Shown piece after piece: positions 35,275 through 44,175 of a DNA stretch of 64,000 nt. The notes under the pieces were generated by a model. That model was given only the letters and a program-made list of their open reading frames with translations. It ran no database searches and was not told where the DNA came from. The position numbers and the translations under genes were made by a program. The stretch is taken from the IMG/VR virus record IMGVR_UViG_3300032050_013007, positions 1 through 64,000 of that record; one strand, 5' to 3'. Source of the stretch: a virus. How positions within the stretch are numbered: position 1 is the stretch's first letter; every line of letters begins with the position of its first letter.

Positions 35275-36495
35275 ATGAGTCAAAAAATTAATGTTTTAGT
35301 TCTTCCATCGGATAAAACCGGTGTTGGTAAGTTTAGGTCAACTGACCCACATGTTATGCTACAAAACATGTACCCCGATGATTTCCATGTTGATATCGAT
35401 TATGAACCAAAAATAAATGATGTTAGTTACTGGAAAAAATATCAAATAGTCCATGTCCATAGAAATATAGGTAATGATTACTCAGGTAATCCAGCAATAA
35501 TTAATTTTATAAAATCATTAGGAATTCAAGTCGTTGTAGATTTAGATGATTATTGGTTACCTACTATTGAACACCCTATCCATCATTTAATTCTACAAAA
35601 TAAAATACATGAGAGGATTATGGATAATTTAAAAGTTGCAAGTTATGTAACAACAACGACTACTGTTTTTGCCGATGAAATAAAAAAATTAAACAAAAAT
35701 GTGGTTGTTTTTCCGAATGCAATTGACCCTAATGAACCACAATTTAAACAAAAAACTGAAGAGTCAGATAGAATCAGAATTGGGTGGCTCGGTGGGTCAT
35801 CCCACTTACATGATTTAATGTTACTTGATGGATTTGTTCAAAAAAACGGTAAAGAAATTAACGATAAAATTCAGTATGTTCTTTGCGGGTTCGACACTAG
35901 AGGAACAATGACTGAGATTAACAAAGAAACAGGAGAACAAAAACAAAGGCCCATTTTACCACACGAAACCGTTTGGGCGAGATATGAAGAAATTTTTACA
36001 GACAAGTATTCTATTATAGATGAAGACTATAAAAAGTTCCTTTTAAATTTTGAGGAGTTATCCTTTCCTTCCGAAAAAGAATTACCTTATCGACGAGTAT
36101 GGACAAAACCTGTTACATCATATGCTATGAACTATTCTAAACTTGATGTTTCACTAGCACCGATTAAAAATCATGTATTCAATAGAATGAAATCTCAACT
36201 AAAGGTTATTGAGGCGGGATTTTATAAAAAGGCTTTAATCGCATCAGATATTGGTCCTTATAGTATTGATTTAAAACATTGTTTGAAAAATGGTGAATTT
36301 GTTGATGGGAACGCTTTATTAGTTGATGAACATAGAAATCATAGTGACTGGTCCAAGTTCATTAAGAAATTAGTTAATAACCCTAACTTGATAACCGATA
36401 TGGGTGAAAGATTGTATGAAACAGTAAAAGACACGTATGATTTGAGAAATGTTACTAAAGCAAGAGCGGAGTGGTATAAAACAATTGTAAAATGA
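35275..36495 (+). CDS. GT-B glycosyltransferase (GT4-like)
   Basis: The 406-aa protein begins INVLVLPSDKTGVGKFRS, a GT-B N-terminal strand and loop. It has VVVFPNAID near residue 142, the interdomain strand IRIGWLGGSSHLHDL at about 168-182 and the donor-domain segment KVIEAGFYKKALIASDIG near 309-326, where E-A-G corresponds to the family's E-x7-E region. The chain is typical of GT4 retaining transferases. It is the first gene of the right sugar cluster and overlaps the exonuclease gene by 4 bases (ATGA type). No late-type motif precedes it. The sugar substrate is unknown. Confidence 0.8.
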   Translation: MSQKINVLVLPSDKTGVGKFRSTDPHVMLQNMYPDDFHVDIDYEPKINDVSYWKKYQIVHVHRNIGNDYSGNPAIINFIKSLGIQVVVDLDDYWLPTIEHPIHHLILQNKIHERIMDNLKVASYVTTTTTVFADEIKKLNKNVVVFPNAIDPNEPQFKQKTEESDRIRIGWLGGSSHLHDLMLLDGFVQKNGKEINDKIQYVLCGFDTRGTMTEINKETGEQKQRPILPHETVWARYEEIFTDKYSIIDEDYKKFLLNFEELSFPSEKELPYRRVWTKPVTSYAMNYSKLDVSLAPIKNHVFNRMKSQLKVIEAGFYKKALIASDIGPYSIDLKHCLKNGEFVDGNALLVDEHRNHSDWSKFIKKLVNNPNLITDMGERLYETVKDTYDLRNVTKARAEWYKTIVK

Positions 36496-37220
36496 TAAAA
36501 ATACCTTTAACCAAAATTTTATTTATTGATGTTGAAACTGTAGGGTGTTGTCCTGACTTCGCTAGTTGTCAGGCTCTTAATCCTACTTTGGCAACTCAAT
36601 TTATTAATTACTATGATTGGTTTTTAAAAAGATTTCCTGAGGACGACACCGCGGTAAGTAATAGAGAACTGGCCGAAAAAAAACGAGACAGAATATTTGA
36701 GAAGAGGGCAACTTTAGTTCCTGAATTTGCAAAAATTGTTTGTGTAAGTGTGGCATTTGTTACGGATAATGGTGAAGTTAAGAAACAAACTTTCTCGGGA
36801 AAAGATGAACTTGAGGTGTTAAAAGGAGTTCAAAAACTTCTTGATAGATGTGGTAAATTGGATTTCTATTTGTGTGGTCACAATCTTAAAAATTTTGATA
36901 TCCCGATGATTGCTAAAAGAATGATAATCAATGGATTGATGCCACCTTCTATTTTACCTTCTTATGATACTAAACCGTGGGAGATTAAAGCTATTGACAC
37001 AAAAGAAATTTGGCAATATGGTTCGTATAGTTCAATAAGCTCTTTAGATTTACTTTGTTCTTGTATGGATATACCAACATCTAAAGATGGTGAAATAAGT
37101 GGTGATAAAGTTCACAACGCATATTGGTTTGAAGATAAACTTGATTTAATAACAGAATATTGTGAAAAGGATGTTTTGGTATTGATTGATATTATAAAAA
37201 AATTAAAGGAGTTACAATGA
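36492..37220 (+). CDS. DEDDy-type 3'-5' exonuclease
   Basis: The 242-aa protein has the three exonuclease motifs of the DnaQ-like RNase H fold: Exo I FIDVETVG at 11-18 (D13, E15), Exo II GHNLKNFDIPMI at 129-140 (D136) and Exo III YCEKDVLVL at 223-231 (Y223, D227). The Tyr in Exo III places it with the DEDDy, PolB-like exonucleases. It would degrade or proofread single-stranded DNA ends in phage replication or repair. It overlaps both neighbours by 4 bases, so it is translated with the glycosyltransferase before it and dUTPase after it. Confidence 0.85.
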   Translation: MIKIPLTKILFIDVETVGCCPDFASCQALNPTLATQFINYYDWFLKRFPEDDTAVSNRELAEKKRDRIFEKRATLVPEFAKIVCVSVAFVTDNGEVKKQTFSGKDELEVLKGVQKLLDRCGKLDFYLCGHNLKNFDIPMIAKRMIINGLMPPSILPSYDTKPWEIKAIDTKEIWQYGSYSSISSLDLLCSCMDIPTSKDGEISGDKVHNAYWFEDKLDLITEYCEKDVLVLIDIIKKLKELQ

Positions 37221-37819
37221 TTGATTTAAATACAAACTTAAATTACTTAAAAGAAAATTCTGACAAGATTCGTGAGATGTTAGACGAAAACTTTGATGAT
37301 GATATGTTTGAAACAATTTTAAATGAAACGGGGATTGATATTAGGGAGTTTGATAAACAATTTGAAAACTATACTCCTAAAATTGAACTGAAATACAAGA
37401 AATTAAACCCTGACGCAAAACCCCCTTTTTATAATTACCCGTCCGATTCGGGTTTTGATTTATATGCAACTCAGACAGTTTATATTACAAAATTTGGAAG
37501 AGCGTTAGTTCCAACAGGATTGTCGTTTGACATCAAAGATGGATATGAAATTCAAGTAAGGTCAAAAAGTGGTCTTGCGATTAATCAAGGTCTTATGGTT
37601 TTAAATTCACCAGGGACTGTTGATAATGGTTATACAGGAGAAGTCCAAGTAATCATTTTTAACACTAATGATTTTATGGTTACAATTGAAAAGGGGACAA
37701 AGATTGGTCAAGCGGTTCTTTGTCCTGTGGCGAATGGAAAGTGGGTTGATTTACAAGAAACCACAGAAGAAATTAATAAAGATAGAAATGCCAATGGTTT
37801 TGGCTCAACAGGAATATGA
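37217..37819 (+). CDS. dut: dUTP diphosphatase (trimeric dUTPase)
   Basis: The protein has 200 residues with all five dUTPase motifs in order: SDSGFDLYA (76-84), IQVRSKSGLA (112-121), GTVDNGYTGEVQVIIFN (133-149), KIGQAVLCPV (162-171) and DRNANGFGSTG (189-199). It hydrolyses dUTP to dUMP and pyrophosphate, keeping uracil out of phage DNA and supplying dTMP synthesis. A 55-residue helical N-terminal extension (rich in Asp, Glu, Leu and Asn) precedes the usual domain and is unexplained. The gene overlaps both neighbours by 4 bases. Confidence 0.95.
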   Translation: MIDLNTNLNYLKENSDKIREMLDENFDDDMFETILNETGIDIREFDKQFENYTPKIELKYKKLNPDAKPPFYNYPSDSGFDLYATQTVYITKFGRALVPTGLSFDIKDGYEIQVRSKSGLAINQGLMVLNSPGTVDNGYTGEVQVIIFNTNDFMVTIEKGTKIGQAVLCPVANGKWVDLQETTEEINKDRNANGFGSTGI

Positions 37820-39234
37820 TTACAATAGGATATAGCACAAGAAAAACAAATCCCCAATACCAAGAAGTATTAAAAAAATCTTGCGGATTAAAAAATGTAG
37901 AAGTTATCGAGATTGTAAATGATGGTGTAATGTCGTTACCCGAGGCTTACAATAAAATACTTAAAGAGTCGTCGAATGATATCGTTGTTTTGTGTCACGA
38001 TGATTTGGAATTTGATACAAATAATTGGGGAAGTAAATTACTAAAACATTATACTAAACATTCTGAATATGGTATTATTGGTATGGCGGGTTCTAAGTAC
38101 TTACCTGAGAGTTCAAAGTGGTGGGAAATACCTCAAACAATGTATGGTATTGTAAATCATAAAAATGAAGGTAAAAAATGGACTAGCACTTATTCAAAAC
38201 ACATCAATAATAACATTGAAGAAGTTGTATTGATTGACGGTCTTTTTATGTCGTTGAATAAGAAAAAAATTAAACACAGCTTTGATGAGGAATTTAAAGG
38301 ATTTCATTTTTACGATTTATCTTTTTGTATTCCAAACCATTTAGATGGAGTTAAGATTGGGGTTGTTACCGACATCAGAATAACTCATCTTTCAATAGGT
38401 ATGACCAACGATAGTTGGGAAAATAATAGGGTATTCTTTTCTGAAAAGTTTAAGGAGAGTTTACCGTTAGACATTACAAATGATGGTGTTTGTGAAACAT
38501 TCATATTTTGTCACGACCAAGACATTATTTTAGATTATGAATCTTCAGGTAAATTTAATAATTTAAAAAAATACAGATATGTTTTTTTAGGTAATAGACC
38601 AACAGATAAGATTGATAATAATGACAACATTATAATCGCAAGGAATCTTGAGCATAACTTGGAGGAATATCCTAATATAAATGCATACACAGGATGGTAT
38701 GCGTTATGGAAAAACAATTTGATTACCACACCTTATGTTAATTTATTTGAATACGATGTTATTCTAAATAAAAATATTGAACAAGTAATGAGTAAATTAA
38801 TGTACGATGGTCAAAAAATGATTGGGTATATTCCTTTCCCATGTACAAATTACCATTTTATAGACAACAAGGATTGGGTTGCTGAGTTGTTTGACGCAAT
38901 TAAACAAGTTCATAAAATTGATTTAGAAAAAACTATTCGTCTTTACATGAAACAAAATCCTAATATGATTTGGTCTACGACTAGTAATTGTACTATGGAA
39001 GTATCATTTTTTAATGATTATATGAAATGGTTTGAGCCACTAGCTCAATTAATTAAAGGTTCAAAAACTGCGGGTCACGGACACGAAAGGTCAATGACTT
39101 TTTACTGTTTGATGTATAAACATACTCCATTTATAACACAAGGATTTATCAAACACTATCAAATGAATTCACATGGAACCCAAGACCACCATGTTGATTA
39201 TGAAAAAAACATAAAAGAATTAATAACAAATTAA
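37816..39234 (+). CDS. GT2-like glycosyltransferase with extra C-terminal domain
   Basis: The protein has 472 residues. Residues about 1-205 are a GT-A domain with ITIGYSTRKTNPQYQEVL, IVVLCHDDLEFDTNNWG at about 56-72 (metal-binding D-D), FMSLNKKKI and FHFYDLSFC. This is the pattern of the small GT2 group often annotated as 'glycosyltransferase like family'. Residues about 240-472 form a second domain (YRYVFLGNRPTDKID, INAYTGWYALWKN, LFEYDVIL, GHGHERSMTF) that may be another transferase fold. It overlaps dut by 4 bases and is one base from the next gene. Confidence 0.75.
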   Translation: MITIGYSTRKTNPQYQEVLKKSCGLKNVEVIEIVNDGVMSLPEAYNKILKESSNDIVVLCHDDLEFDTNNWGSKLLKHYTKHSEYGIIGMAGSKYLPESSKWWEIPQTMYGIVNHKNEGKKWTSTYSKHINNNIEEVVLIDGLFMSLNKKKIKHSFDEEFKGFHFYDLSFCIPNHLDGVKIGVVTDIRITHLSIGMTNDSWENNRVFFSEKFKESLPLDITNDGVCETFIFCHDQDIILDYESSGKFNNLKKYRYVFLGNRPTDKIDNNDNIIIARNLEHNLEEYPNINAYTGWYALWKNNLITTPYVNLFEYDVILNKNIEQVMSKLMYDGQKMIGYIPFPCTNYHFIDNKDWVAELFDAIKQVHKIDLEKTIRLYMKQNPNMIWSTTSNCTMEVSFFNDYMKWFEPLAQLIKGSKTAGHGHERSMTFYCLMYKHTPFITQGFIKHYQMNSHGTQDHHVDYEKNIKELITN

Positions 39235-39235
39235 A

Positions 39236-40063
39236 ATGGAAAAAAAATTAAAATGGTTTAGTTATCTAAATGATAACCCAAAAATGTTAAATGAGTATTT
39301 GGAATACTATAAAGTGGCAATTTATAGCCAAACTATAAATTGTCCGTCTTTAGAACCATATCTAATATATGATGGTGATAATGAAGAAGTAATTTCATTT
39401 TGCGAAAGAAAAAACATTAAATTAATAAAATACACGCCAAGGATTAAAGAGGAGGTAATTAAACATTATAGTGTACATCAACCAACTCAAGTTTTTGACG
39501 CGTTAGCTTGTTTTTTAAAACCTTACGTACCTCTAATTGTAAAAGAAATTTTAAAATCTGATGACGAATATGTTATTTTAACAGATACTGATGTATTGTT
39601 TTTGAATGAACCTAACTATACCGAATCAAATAAAATAAATTTCATAGGTGTTTCATCTGAGTTTGATATCAATTTATCCGACTTTAATGCCGGTATTATG
39701 TATTTTAACGTTGAGAATATGTATAATGACTTAGAAAATTTTGAAAAATTTATAGTTAAAAATTTTGATAAGTTTAAGGTTTTTGACCAAGACGCGTTTA
39801 AAATTTATTATAGTGACCGAACTAAAAAATTACCTGTTGGATACAATTACAAATGTTACTGGAACTATTCCAAACCTATCGATGAAATAAAAATTATACA
39901 TTTTCACGGTTTAAAACCATATCAATATATGGATGTGTTAACCGGTAAAAATACAAACCCAGTTTTAAAACCTATGTTAACTCCATTTTACATTGAAATG
40001 GTTGGATACTATAAGGGATTAAGAGATATTGAGAAGAAAAGTTATGAAGTACTTGAGTTTTAG
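39236..40063 (+). CDS. GT8-like glycosyltransferase
   Basis: The 275-aa protein has EYVILTDTDVLFLNEP at about 111-126, with DTD as the DxD metal site. It also has LSDFNAGIMYFNVENM near 145-160, KVFDQDAFKIYY near 181-192 and IIHFHGLKPYQY at about 220-231. These are the four landmarks of GT8-type retaining transferases (glycogenin, LgtC): DxD, FNxGxMxxN, DQDxF and HFxGxxKP. The donor is usually UDP-glucose or UDP-galactose, but this cannot be fixed here. The gene overlaps the following one by 20 bases. Confidence 0.75.
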   Translation: MEKKLKWFSYLNDNPKMLNEYLEYYKVAIYSQTINCPSLEPYLIYDGDNEEVISFCERKNIKLIKYTPRIKEEVIKHYSVHQPTQVFDALACFLKPYVPLIVKEILKSDDEYVILTDTDVLFLNEPNYTESNKINFIGVSSEFDINLSDFNAGIMYFNVENMYNDLENFEKFIVKNFDKFKVFDQDAFKIYYSDRTKKLPVGYNYKCYWNYSKPIDEIKIIHFHGLKPYQYMDVLTGKNTNPVLKPMLTPFYIEMVGYYKGLRDIEKKSYEVLEF

Positions 40064-40700
40064 TTTGTGGGGTGACGACCCATTATACAACGTAGGGGCG
40101 ATAAAAAATGCCGAATTATCTAAAATGATTTATCATGATTGGAAGGTTGTTCTGTATTATGATAAAACAGTACCTGAAGAAACTATAAGTAAAATAAAAA
40201 ATTTAGATGTTGATGTTATTGACATGAGTGAAAGTAATATTTATGGTTGTTTTTGGAGATTTTTAATATCAGATAAAGAGGATTGTGAATATGCTATCTT
40301 TAGAGACTGTGATTCTAGAGTAACCCTAAGGGAAAGATTAGCGGTAGATGAATGGATTAATAGTAGGAAAACTTTGCACGTAATGAGGGACCATCCATAT
40401 CATAGAATTCCGTTCGGAAATGATAGTTTGGGTATCTTAGCAGGAATGTGGGGTATTAAAGGTAAAGTTATAAATTTTAATGAATCAATTACAAATTTTA
40501 TTACTGGTAAATCAAACTATTATGGTATTGACCAAACATTTTTAAAAACAATATATAGTATGTTTGAAAAAGATAGAATTATTCATGATGAGTTTTTTGA
40601 TGGTCGTCCGTTCCCAATAAAAAGAGAACCAGGAATTTTTGTTGGGGGTCGAATCGGTATAAATGAAAAACCATTAGGTGAAGAACATAAATTAGTATGA
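40044..40700 (+). CDS. Putative sugar transferase, paralogue of middle domain of 10435-12666
   Basis: The protein has 218 residues from the ATG at 40044; a TTG at 40029 would lengthen the overlap with the preceding gene and is less likely. It begins KYLSFSLWGDDPLYNVGA and contains CFWRFLISDKED, YAIFRDCDSRVTLRER near 83-98 (D-C-D as likely metal site), LHVMRDHPYHRIPFGN near 112-127 and GMWGIKG. The same landmarks occur in the middle of the 743-aa fusion at 10435-12666. The glycosyltransferase role is inferred from the DxD-like motif and context. Confidence 0.65.
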   Translation: MKYLSFSLWGDDPLYNVGAIKNAELSKMIYHDWKVVLYYDKTVPEETISKIKNLDVDVIDMSESNIYGCFWRFLISDKEDCEYAIFRDCDSRVTLRERLAVDEWINSRKTLHVMRDHPYHRIPFGNDSLGILAGMWGIKGKVINFNESITNFITGKSNYYGIDQTFLKTIYSMFEKDRIIHDEFFDGRPFPIKREPGIFVGGRIGINEKPLGEEHKLV

Positions 40701-40706
40701 TAAAAT

Positions 40707-41420
40707 ATGAAAATAGATTATTGTTTAATGGGGTCCACTAATGACCCGCTTTATTTAGATTTTTGGCCAGTAGTATCTAAAGTATGGAAGGAAGTTTTTA
40801 ATGTTACCCCTGTTTTAGGACTAATATGTGATGAAGATTCTGAATTATTAGAAGATGATTATGGGTTAATTAAAAAATTTAAAAAGTCCACAATCTGTGA
40901 TGAATCCACACAATCACAACTCATTAGATTATACCTAAGTAGATTTTTAAACGGAAATTGTCTAATCTCGGATATTGATATGATTCCTGTCTCTAAAAAA
41001 TATTTTATAGATGATTTAGTAGAATATGAAGAGAATGATATTTTAGTGATGTCATCACATCATCCACAAACTATACACACAAATCAATATCCGATGTGTT
41101 ATGTTTTAGGTAAATCAAACAATTTAAATAAATTATTCAAAACCGAATTATCTTGGGATGATTTTTTAATATCAACAAATCCTAATAGTTGGTTTTCGGA
41201 CCAACTATTTATTTACAAATCAGTTCAAGAGTTTGGAACTGAAAATATTAAATTCCCATATCGTAGTTTTGAAAACGATAGAATTGATAGAGCTAATTGG
41301 ATTTATGATAAAAATCTAGTTACAAGTGGAACTTATATTGATTCTCACCTATTAAGACCTCTTAAATATTATAGAGGTCAAATCGAGGTATTAATTAATT
41401 TATTATATCGCCAAAATTGA
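40707..41420 (+). CDS. Putative GT-A-like glycosyltransferase
   Basis: The 237-aa protein begins KIDYCLMGSTNDPLYLDFWP. It has NCLISDIDMIPVSKKYF at about 87-103, with D-I-D in the DxD position, followed by MSSHHPQTIH, MCYVLGKS and WFSDQLFIYKSV near 162-173. The layout (metal site, then an Asp-Gln acidic position) resembles GT8- and GT34-like sugar transferases. It follows the previous gene by 6 bases and overlaps the stop codon region of the next. The family is tentative. Confidence 0.6.
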   Translation: MKIDYCLMGSTNDPLYLDFWPVVSKVWKEVFNVTPVLGLICDEDSELLEDDYGLIKKFKKSTICDESTQSQLIRLYLSRFLNGNCLISDIDMIPVSKKYFIDDLVEYEENDILVMSSHHPQTIHTNQYPMCYVLGKSNNLNKLFKTELSWDDFLISTNPNSWFSDQLFIYKSVQEFGTENIKFPYRSFENDRIDRANWIYDKNLVTSGTYIDSHLLRPLKYYRGQIEVLINLLYRQN

Positions 41421-41422
41421 GA

Positions 41423-42178
41423 ATGGATTTTATACTTGGTGAAAAATTTAAAACAATCGTAACAGACAAAGTTTTTTATGTAAAAACTGAACATGTTAAT
41501 AATTTTTTAATGAATCCCCCCAAACATGAGTTTATTTTAGTTTCACATAATAGTGACGGTAAGATTATCGATTATGACTACCTACATTGTGCGAATGTGA
41601 AATACATACCTAAAAATTTAATAAGGTGGTTTGGTCAAAATGTGTGTGTTAAAAATGAAAAAGTGGAATCAATTCCAATAGGTTTGGAAAATACTGAATG
41701 GTTTGTTGAGGAGAAAAAAATAGAGAATATTGAGTATTATAGAAACTTAAATATTGAATTTGAAAATTTGCTTTATATAAATCATAACATTAATACTAAC
41801 CCTATGGAAAGAATGGAACCATATAGATTATTCAAAGACTCTAAATGGGCGACTTTGGTAATGGGTAGTAACGGGTCTAATTTTAAAAATTATATTGAAA
41901 ATGTGAAAAAACATAAATTCGTATTGTGTCCTGAGGGTAATGGTACCGACACTCATAGAACTTGGGAGACATTATATGTTGGCTCAATTCCTATAGAAAA
42001 AAGAAATATAAATAATTCTTTTTATCAGGACTTGCCAATTTGTTTTGTTGATTCTTGGTCTGAAATAAATGAAGACTTTTTAAATTATGAGTTTGACAGA
42101 ATTAAAAATACAAAATGGAATTTAGATAAATTAAATTTTAGTTATTGGAAAGATAAAATTATAAACTATAGTAAATGA
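41423..42178 (+). CDS. Exostosin-like / GT-B-type putative glycosyltransferase
   Basis: The protein has 251 residues from the ATG at 41423 (the TTG at 41417 is rejected). The signature is KHKFVLCPEGNGTDTHRTWETLYVGSIPI, beginning near residue 163 and split here by position: CPEGNGTDTHR at 170-180 and WETLYVGSIPI at 182-192. This acidic-Gly-x-D-x-H-R-x-W-E-x-L pattern is typical of exostosin-like and fucosyltransferase-like GT-B donor domains. The N-terminal half (FVSHNSDGKIIDYD-like strands, FGQNVCV, SIPIGLEN) fits the acceptor domain. The substrate is unknown. Confidence 0.65.
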   Translation: MDFILGEKFKTIVTDKVFYVKTEHVNNFLMNPPKHEFILVSHNSDGKIIDYDYLHCANVKYIPKNLIRWFGQNVCVKNEKVESIPIGLENTEWFVEEKKIENIEYYRNLNIEFENLLYINHNINTNPMERMEPYRLFKDSKWATLVMGSNGSNFKNYIENVKKHKFVLCPEGNGTDTHRTWETLYVGSIPIEKRNINNSFYQDLPICFVDSWSEINEDFLNYEFDRIKNTKWNLDKLNFSYWKDKIINYSK

Positions 42179-42223
42179 CTATAACTTTTTACTTAAAAAA
42201 AAAAATTATTATACTATAACAAC

Positions 42224-42871
42224 ATGAATGTAGTAATTTCAGTACTGTCGGTAGACACTCCCCCATTTACTGAACTTGAGAAATCAATTAGAGAAACTTG
42301 GTGCAATTTAAATAGACCTAATTTTAAAATATTTTTTTATTATGGCAATCATAATAAAAATGAAATAATTGGTGACAAAATTTTTACTAACTCAGGCGAA
42401 GGGTTATACAATGTGGGATACAAAACTTTAAGAATGTTTGAAGTTATCTACAAAAACTATAATTTTGACTACATATTCAGAACTAACTCCTCATCTTATG
42501 TTGATATTGATAATATGTGTAACTTTTTAGTGGACAAACCTTTAGAATCTTTTTACTGTGGAGTTTTTGGTAAAAGTGGTAACATTGATTTTTGTTCTGG
42601 TAGTGGTTACTTTTTGAGTAGAGATTTGGTAAAAAGGGTTATAGATAACCAACGTTTATGGAATCACAATTACATAGATGATGTTTCACTAGGATTATTA
42701 ATGTCTCAATTAGGAATTAATAGGACTTTGGGTAAAAGATATGATTTTGATAGTGGTTTACCTATTAATTTAAATAATTACCACTATAGATGTAAAATAT
42801 CTGATAATAGATTAGACGACATTAAAAATATGAATTTAATATACAATTTAAAAAAACAAAAATATGAATAA
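42224..42871 (+). CDS. GT31-like (galactosyltransferase / fringe-type) glycosyltransferase
   Basis: The 215-aa protein has ELEKSIRETWCNL at about 17-29, the S-I-R-x-T-W signature of beta-1,3-galactosyltransferase/fringe-like enzymes. It also has YIFRTNSSSYVDIDNM near 84-99 (the usual DDD is replaced by a hydroxyl-rich stretch), CSGSGYFLSRDLV near 125-137 and the acidic IDDVSLGLLM near 151-160, which matches the E/D-D-V-x-x-G catalytic region. The metal-binding site is therefore atypical. It follows a 45-base AT-rich gap without a late-type motif. Activity should not be assumed, but the fold assignment is good. Confidence 0.65.
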   Translation: MNVVISVLSVDTPPFTELEKSIRETWCNLNRPNFKIFFYYGNHNKNEIIGDKIFTNSGEGLYNVGYKTLRMFEVIYKNYNFDYIFRTNSSSYVDIDNMCNFLVDKPLESFYCGVFGKSGNIDFCSGSGYFLSRDLVKRVIDNQRLWNHNYIDDVSLGLLMSQLGINRTLGKRYDFDSGLPINLNNYHYRCKISDNRLDDIKNMNLIYNLKKQKYE

Positions 42872-43448
42872 AATTAAAGAAAAGTACGATTACGAACAAA
42901 AAAACATTTCTGATATCAATGAACATATTTCTACGTTATATGAATATGGTCTAAAATGTAGTCATATAACTGAAATGGGTGTTAGATGGGTATCATCTAC
43001 ATGGGCGTTTTTATATTCTAACCCTAATAAACTTATTAGTTATGATATAGTTAAAGATGCAAATGTTAATGAAGTCATCTCTTTATCTAAAGAATATGGT
43101 ATTAATTATGAATTTATTGAGTCTGATGTATTAAACATTAATATAGAACAAACTGATTTATTATTTATTGATACTTTACACACTTATAATCAATTGTTAT
43201 CTGAATTAAAATTACATTCAACTAAGGTTAATAAATACATAATATTACATGATACAGTTAGTTATGGTCAAATAGATGAACAAGTTTACAATCATGCAAG
43301 TCCAATTGTAAAAAATATGGAAAATAATAAAACAGGTCTTACTAACGCAATTAATGACTTTTTATTATTAGATGTTGGTAAAACATGGTTTGTCTCTAAA
43401 GAATTTAAAAATAATAATGGTTTGACTGTTTTAGAAAAAAAAATATAA
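42864..43448 (+). CDS. Class I SAM-dependent methyltransferase (Methyltransf_24-like)
   Basis: The 194-aa protein has ITEMGVRWVSSTWAFL at about 35-50 in place of the glycine-rich SAM motif, LISYDIVKD with the acidic residue of strand 2 near 61, and DLLFIDTLHTYNQL near 100-113. The last is typical of small Rossmann methyltransferases in glycan clusters (D-x-x-H-x-Y-E/N). A late HDTVSYG resembles the same family. The glycine loop is weak, so activity is uncertain. The start overlaps the preceding gene by 8 bases. Confidence 0.65.
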   Translation: MNKIKEKYDYEQKNISDINEHISTLYEYGLKCSHITEMGVRWVSSTWAFLYSNPNKLISYDIVKDANVNEVISLSKEYGINYEFIESDVLNINIEQTDLLFIDTLHTYNQLLSELKLHSTKVNKYIILHDTVSYGQIDEQVYNHASPIVKNMENNKTGLTNAINDFLLLDVGKTWFVSKEFKNNNGLTVLEKKI

Positions 43449-43455
43449 TATAATA

Positions 43456-44175
43456 ATGACAAGAAAAAAACCTATTTCAGTTCAAGAAGAACCTAAGAAA
43501 AATGTGAGTAGGAAAGACCAAATCACTGAAATAATAAAGAAAAAATCAAAAGAAAAATTTTTATCTGAAAATCAAAAAAAATACTACGATTTATTAGTTG
43601 GTAATCAAATTACCATTTGTTCGGGGCCGGCAGGTGTTGGTAAAAGTTATATCGCCATGAAAGCCGCTTTAGATTTATTATCCGACCCAACCACTCCATA
43701 CGAAAAAATTATAATTGTAAGACCGGCGGTTGAGGCTGAAGAGAAACTTGGGTCGCTACCGGGTAATGTCGAAGAAAAATTAGACCCTTATATTTTTCCA
43801 TCATATTACCTAATGAATAAAATTATCGGTAAGGAGGCCAGAGAAAAATTAAAGCAGATTGATGTTATTGAAGTTTTTGCTCTAGCTTATATGAGAGGTA
43901 TGAACATTGATAATTCAATTCTTATTTTCGAAGAAGCTCAGAATTCTACTCCAAATCAAATGAAACTTTTGTTGACAAGGATTGGGTTTAATAGTAAATT
44001 TTTTATTTCGGGGGATTTAGAACAAACTGATAGATATAAAGACAAAAAACACTCAGGTCTTTGGGATGCAATTGAAAAATTCAAGGATTTATCTGACGTT
44101 GGTGTTTTTGAATTTGATAATCAAGATGTTGTTAGAAATCCTTTAATAAGTAAAATACTTAAAAGATACGAATAA
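43456..44175 (+). CDS. phoH: PhoH-like P-loop ATPase
   Basis: The 239-aa protein has Walker A GPAGVGKSY at 57-65, the PhoH-type segment IIIVRPAVEAEEKLGSLPG at 85-103, Walker B ILIFEEAQNST at 155-165 and a sensor region FISGDLEQTD. This is the RecD-like helicase or ATPase core of PhoH, an RNA/DNA-associated protein common in T4-like and marine phages, though its role in infection is not settled. A 35-residue Lys-rich tail precedes the core. The stop overlaps the next gene's ATG by one base. Confidence 0.92.
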   Translation: MTRKKPISVQEEPKKNVSRKDQITEIIKKKSKEKFLSENQKKYYDLLVGNQITICSGPAGVGKSYIAMKAALDLLSDPTTPYEKIIIVRPAVEAEEKLGSLPGNVEEKLDPYIFPSYYLMNKIIGKEAREKLKQIDVIEVFALAYMRGMNIDNSILIFEEAQNSTPNQMKLLLTRIGFNSKFFISGDLEQTDRYKDKKHSGLWDAIEKFKDLSDVGVFEFDNQDVVRNPLISKILKRYE

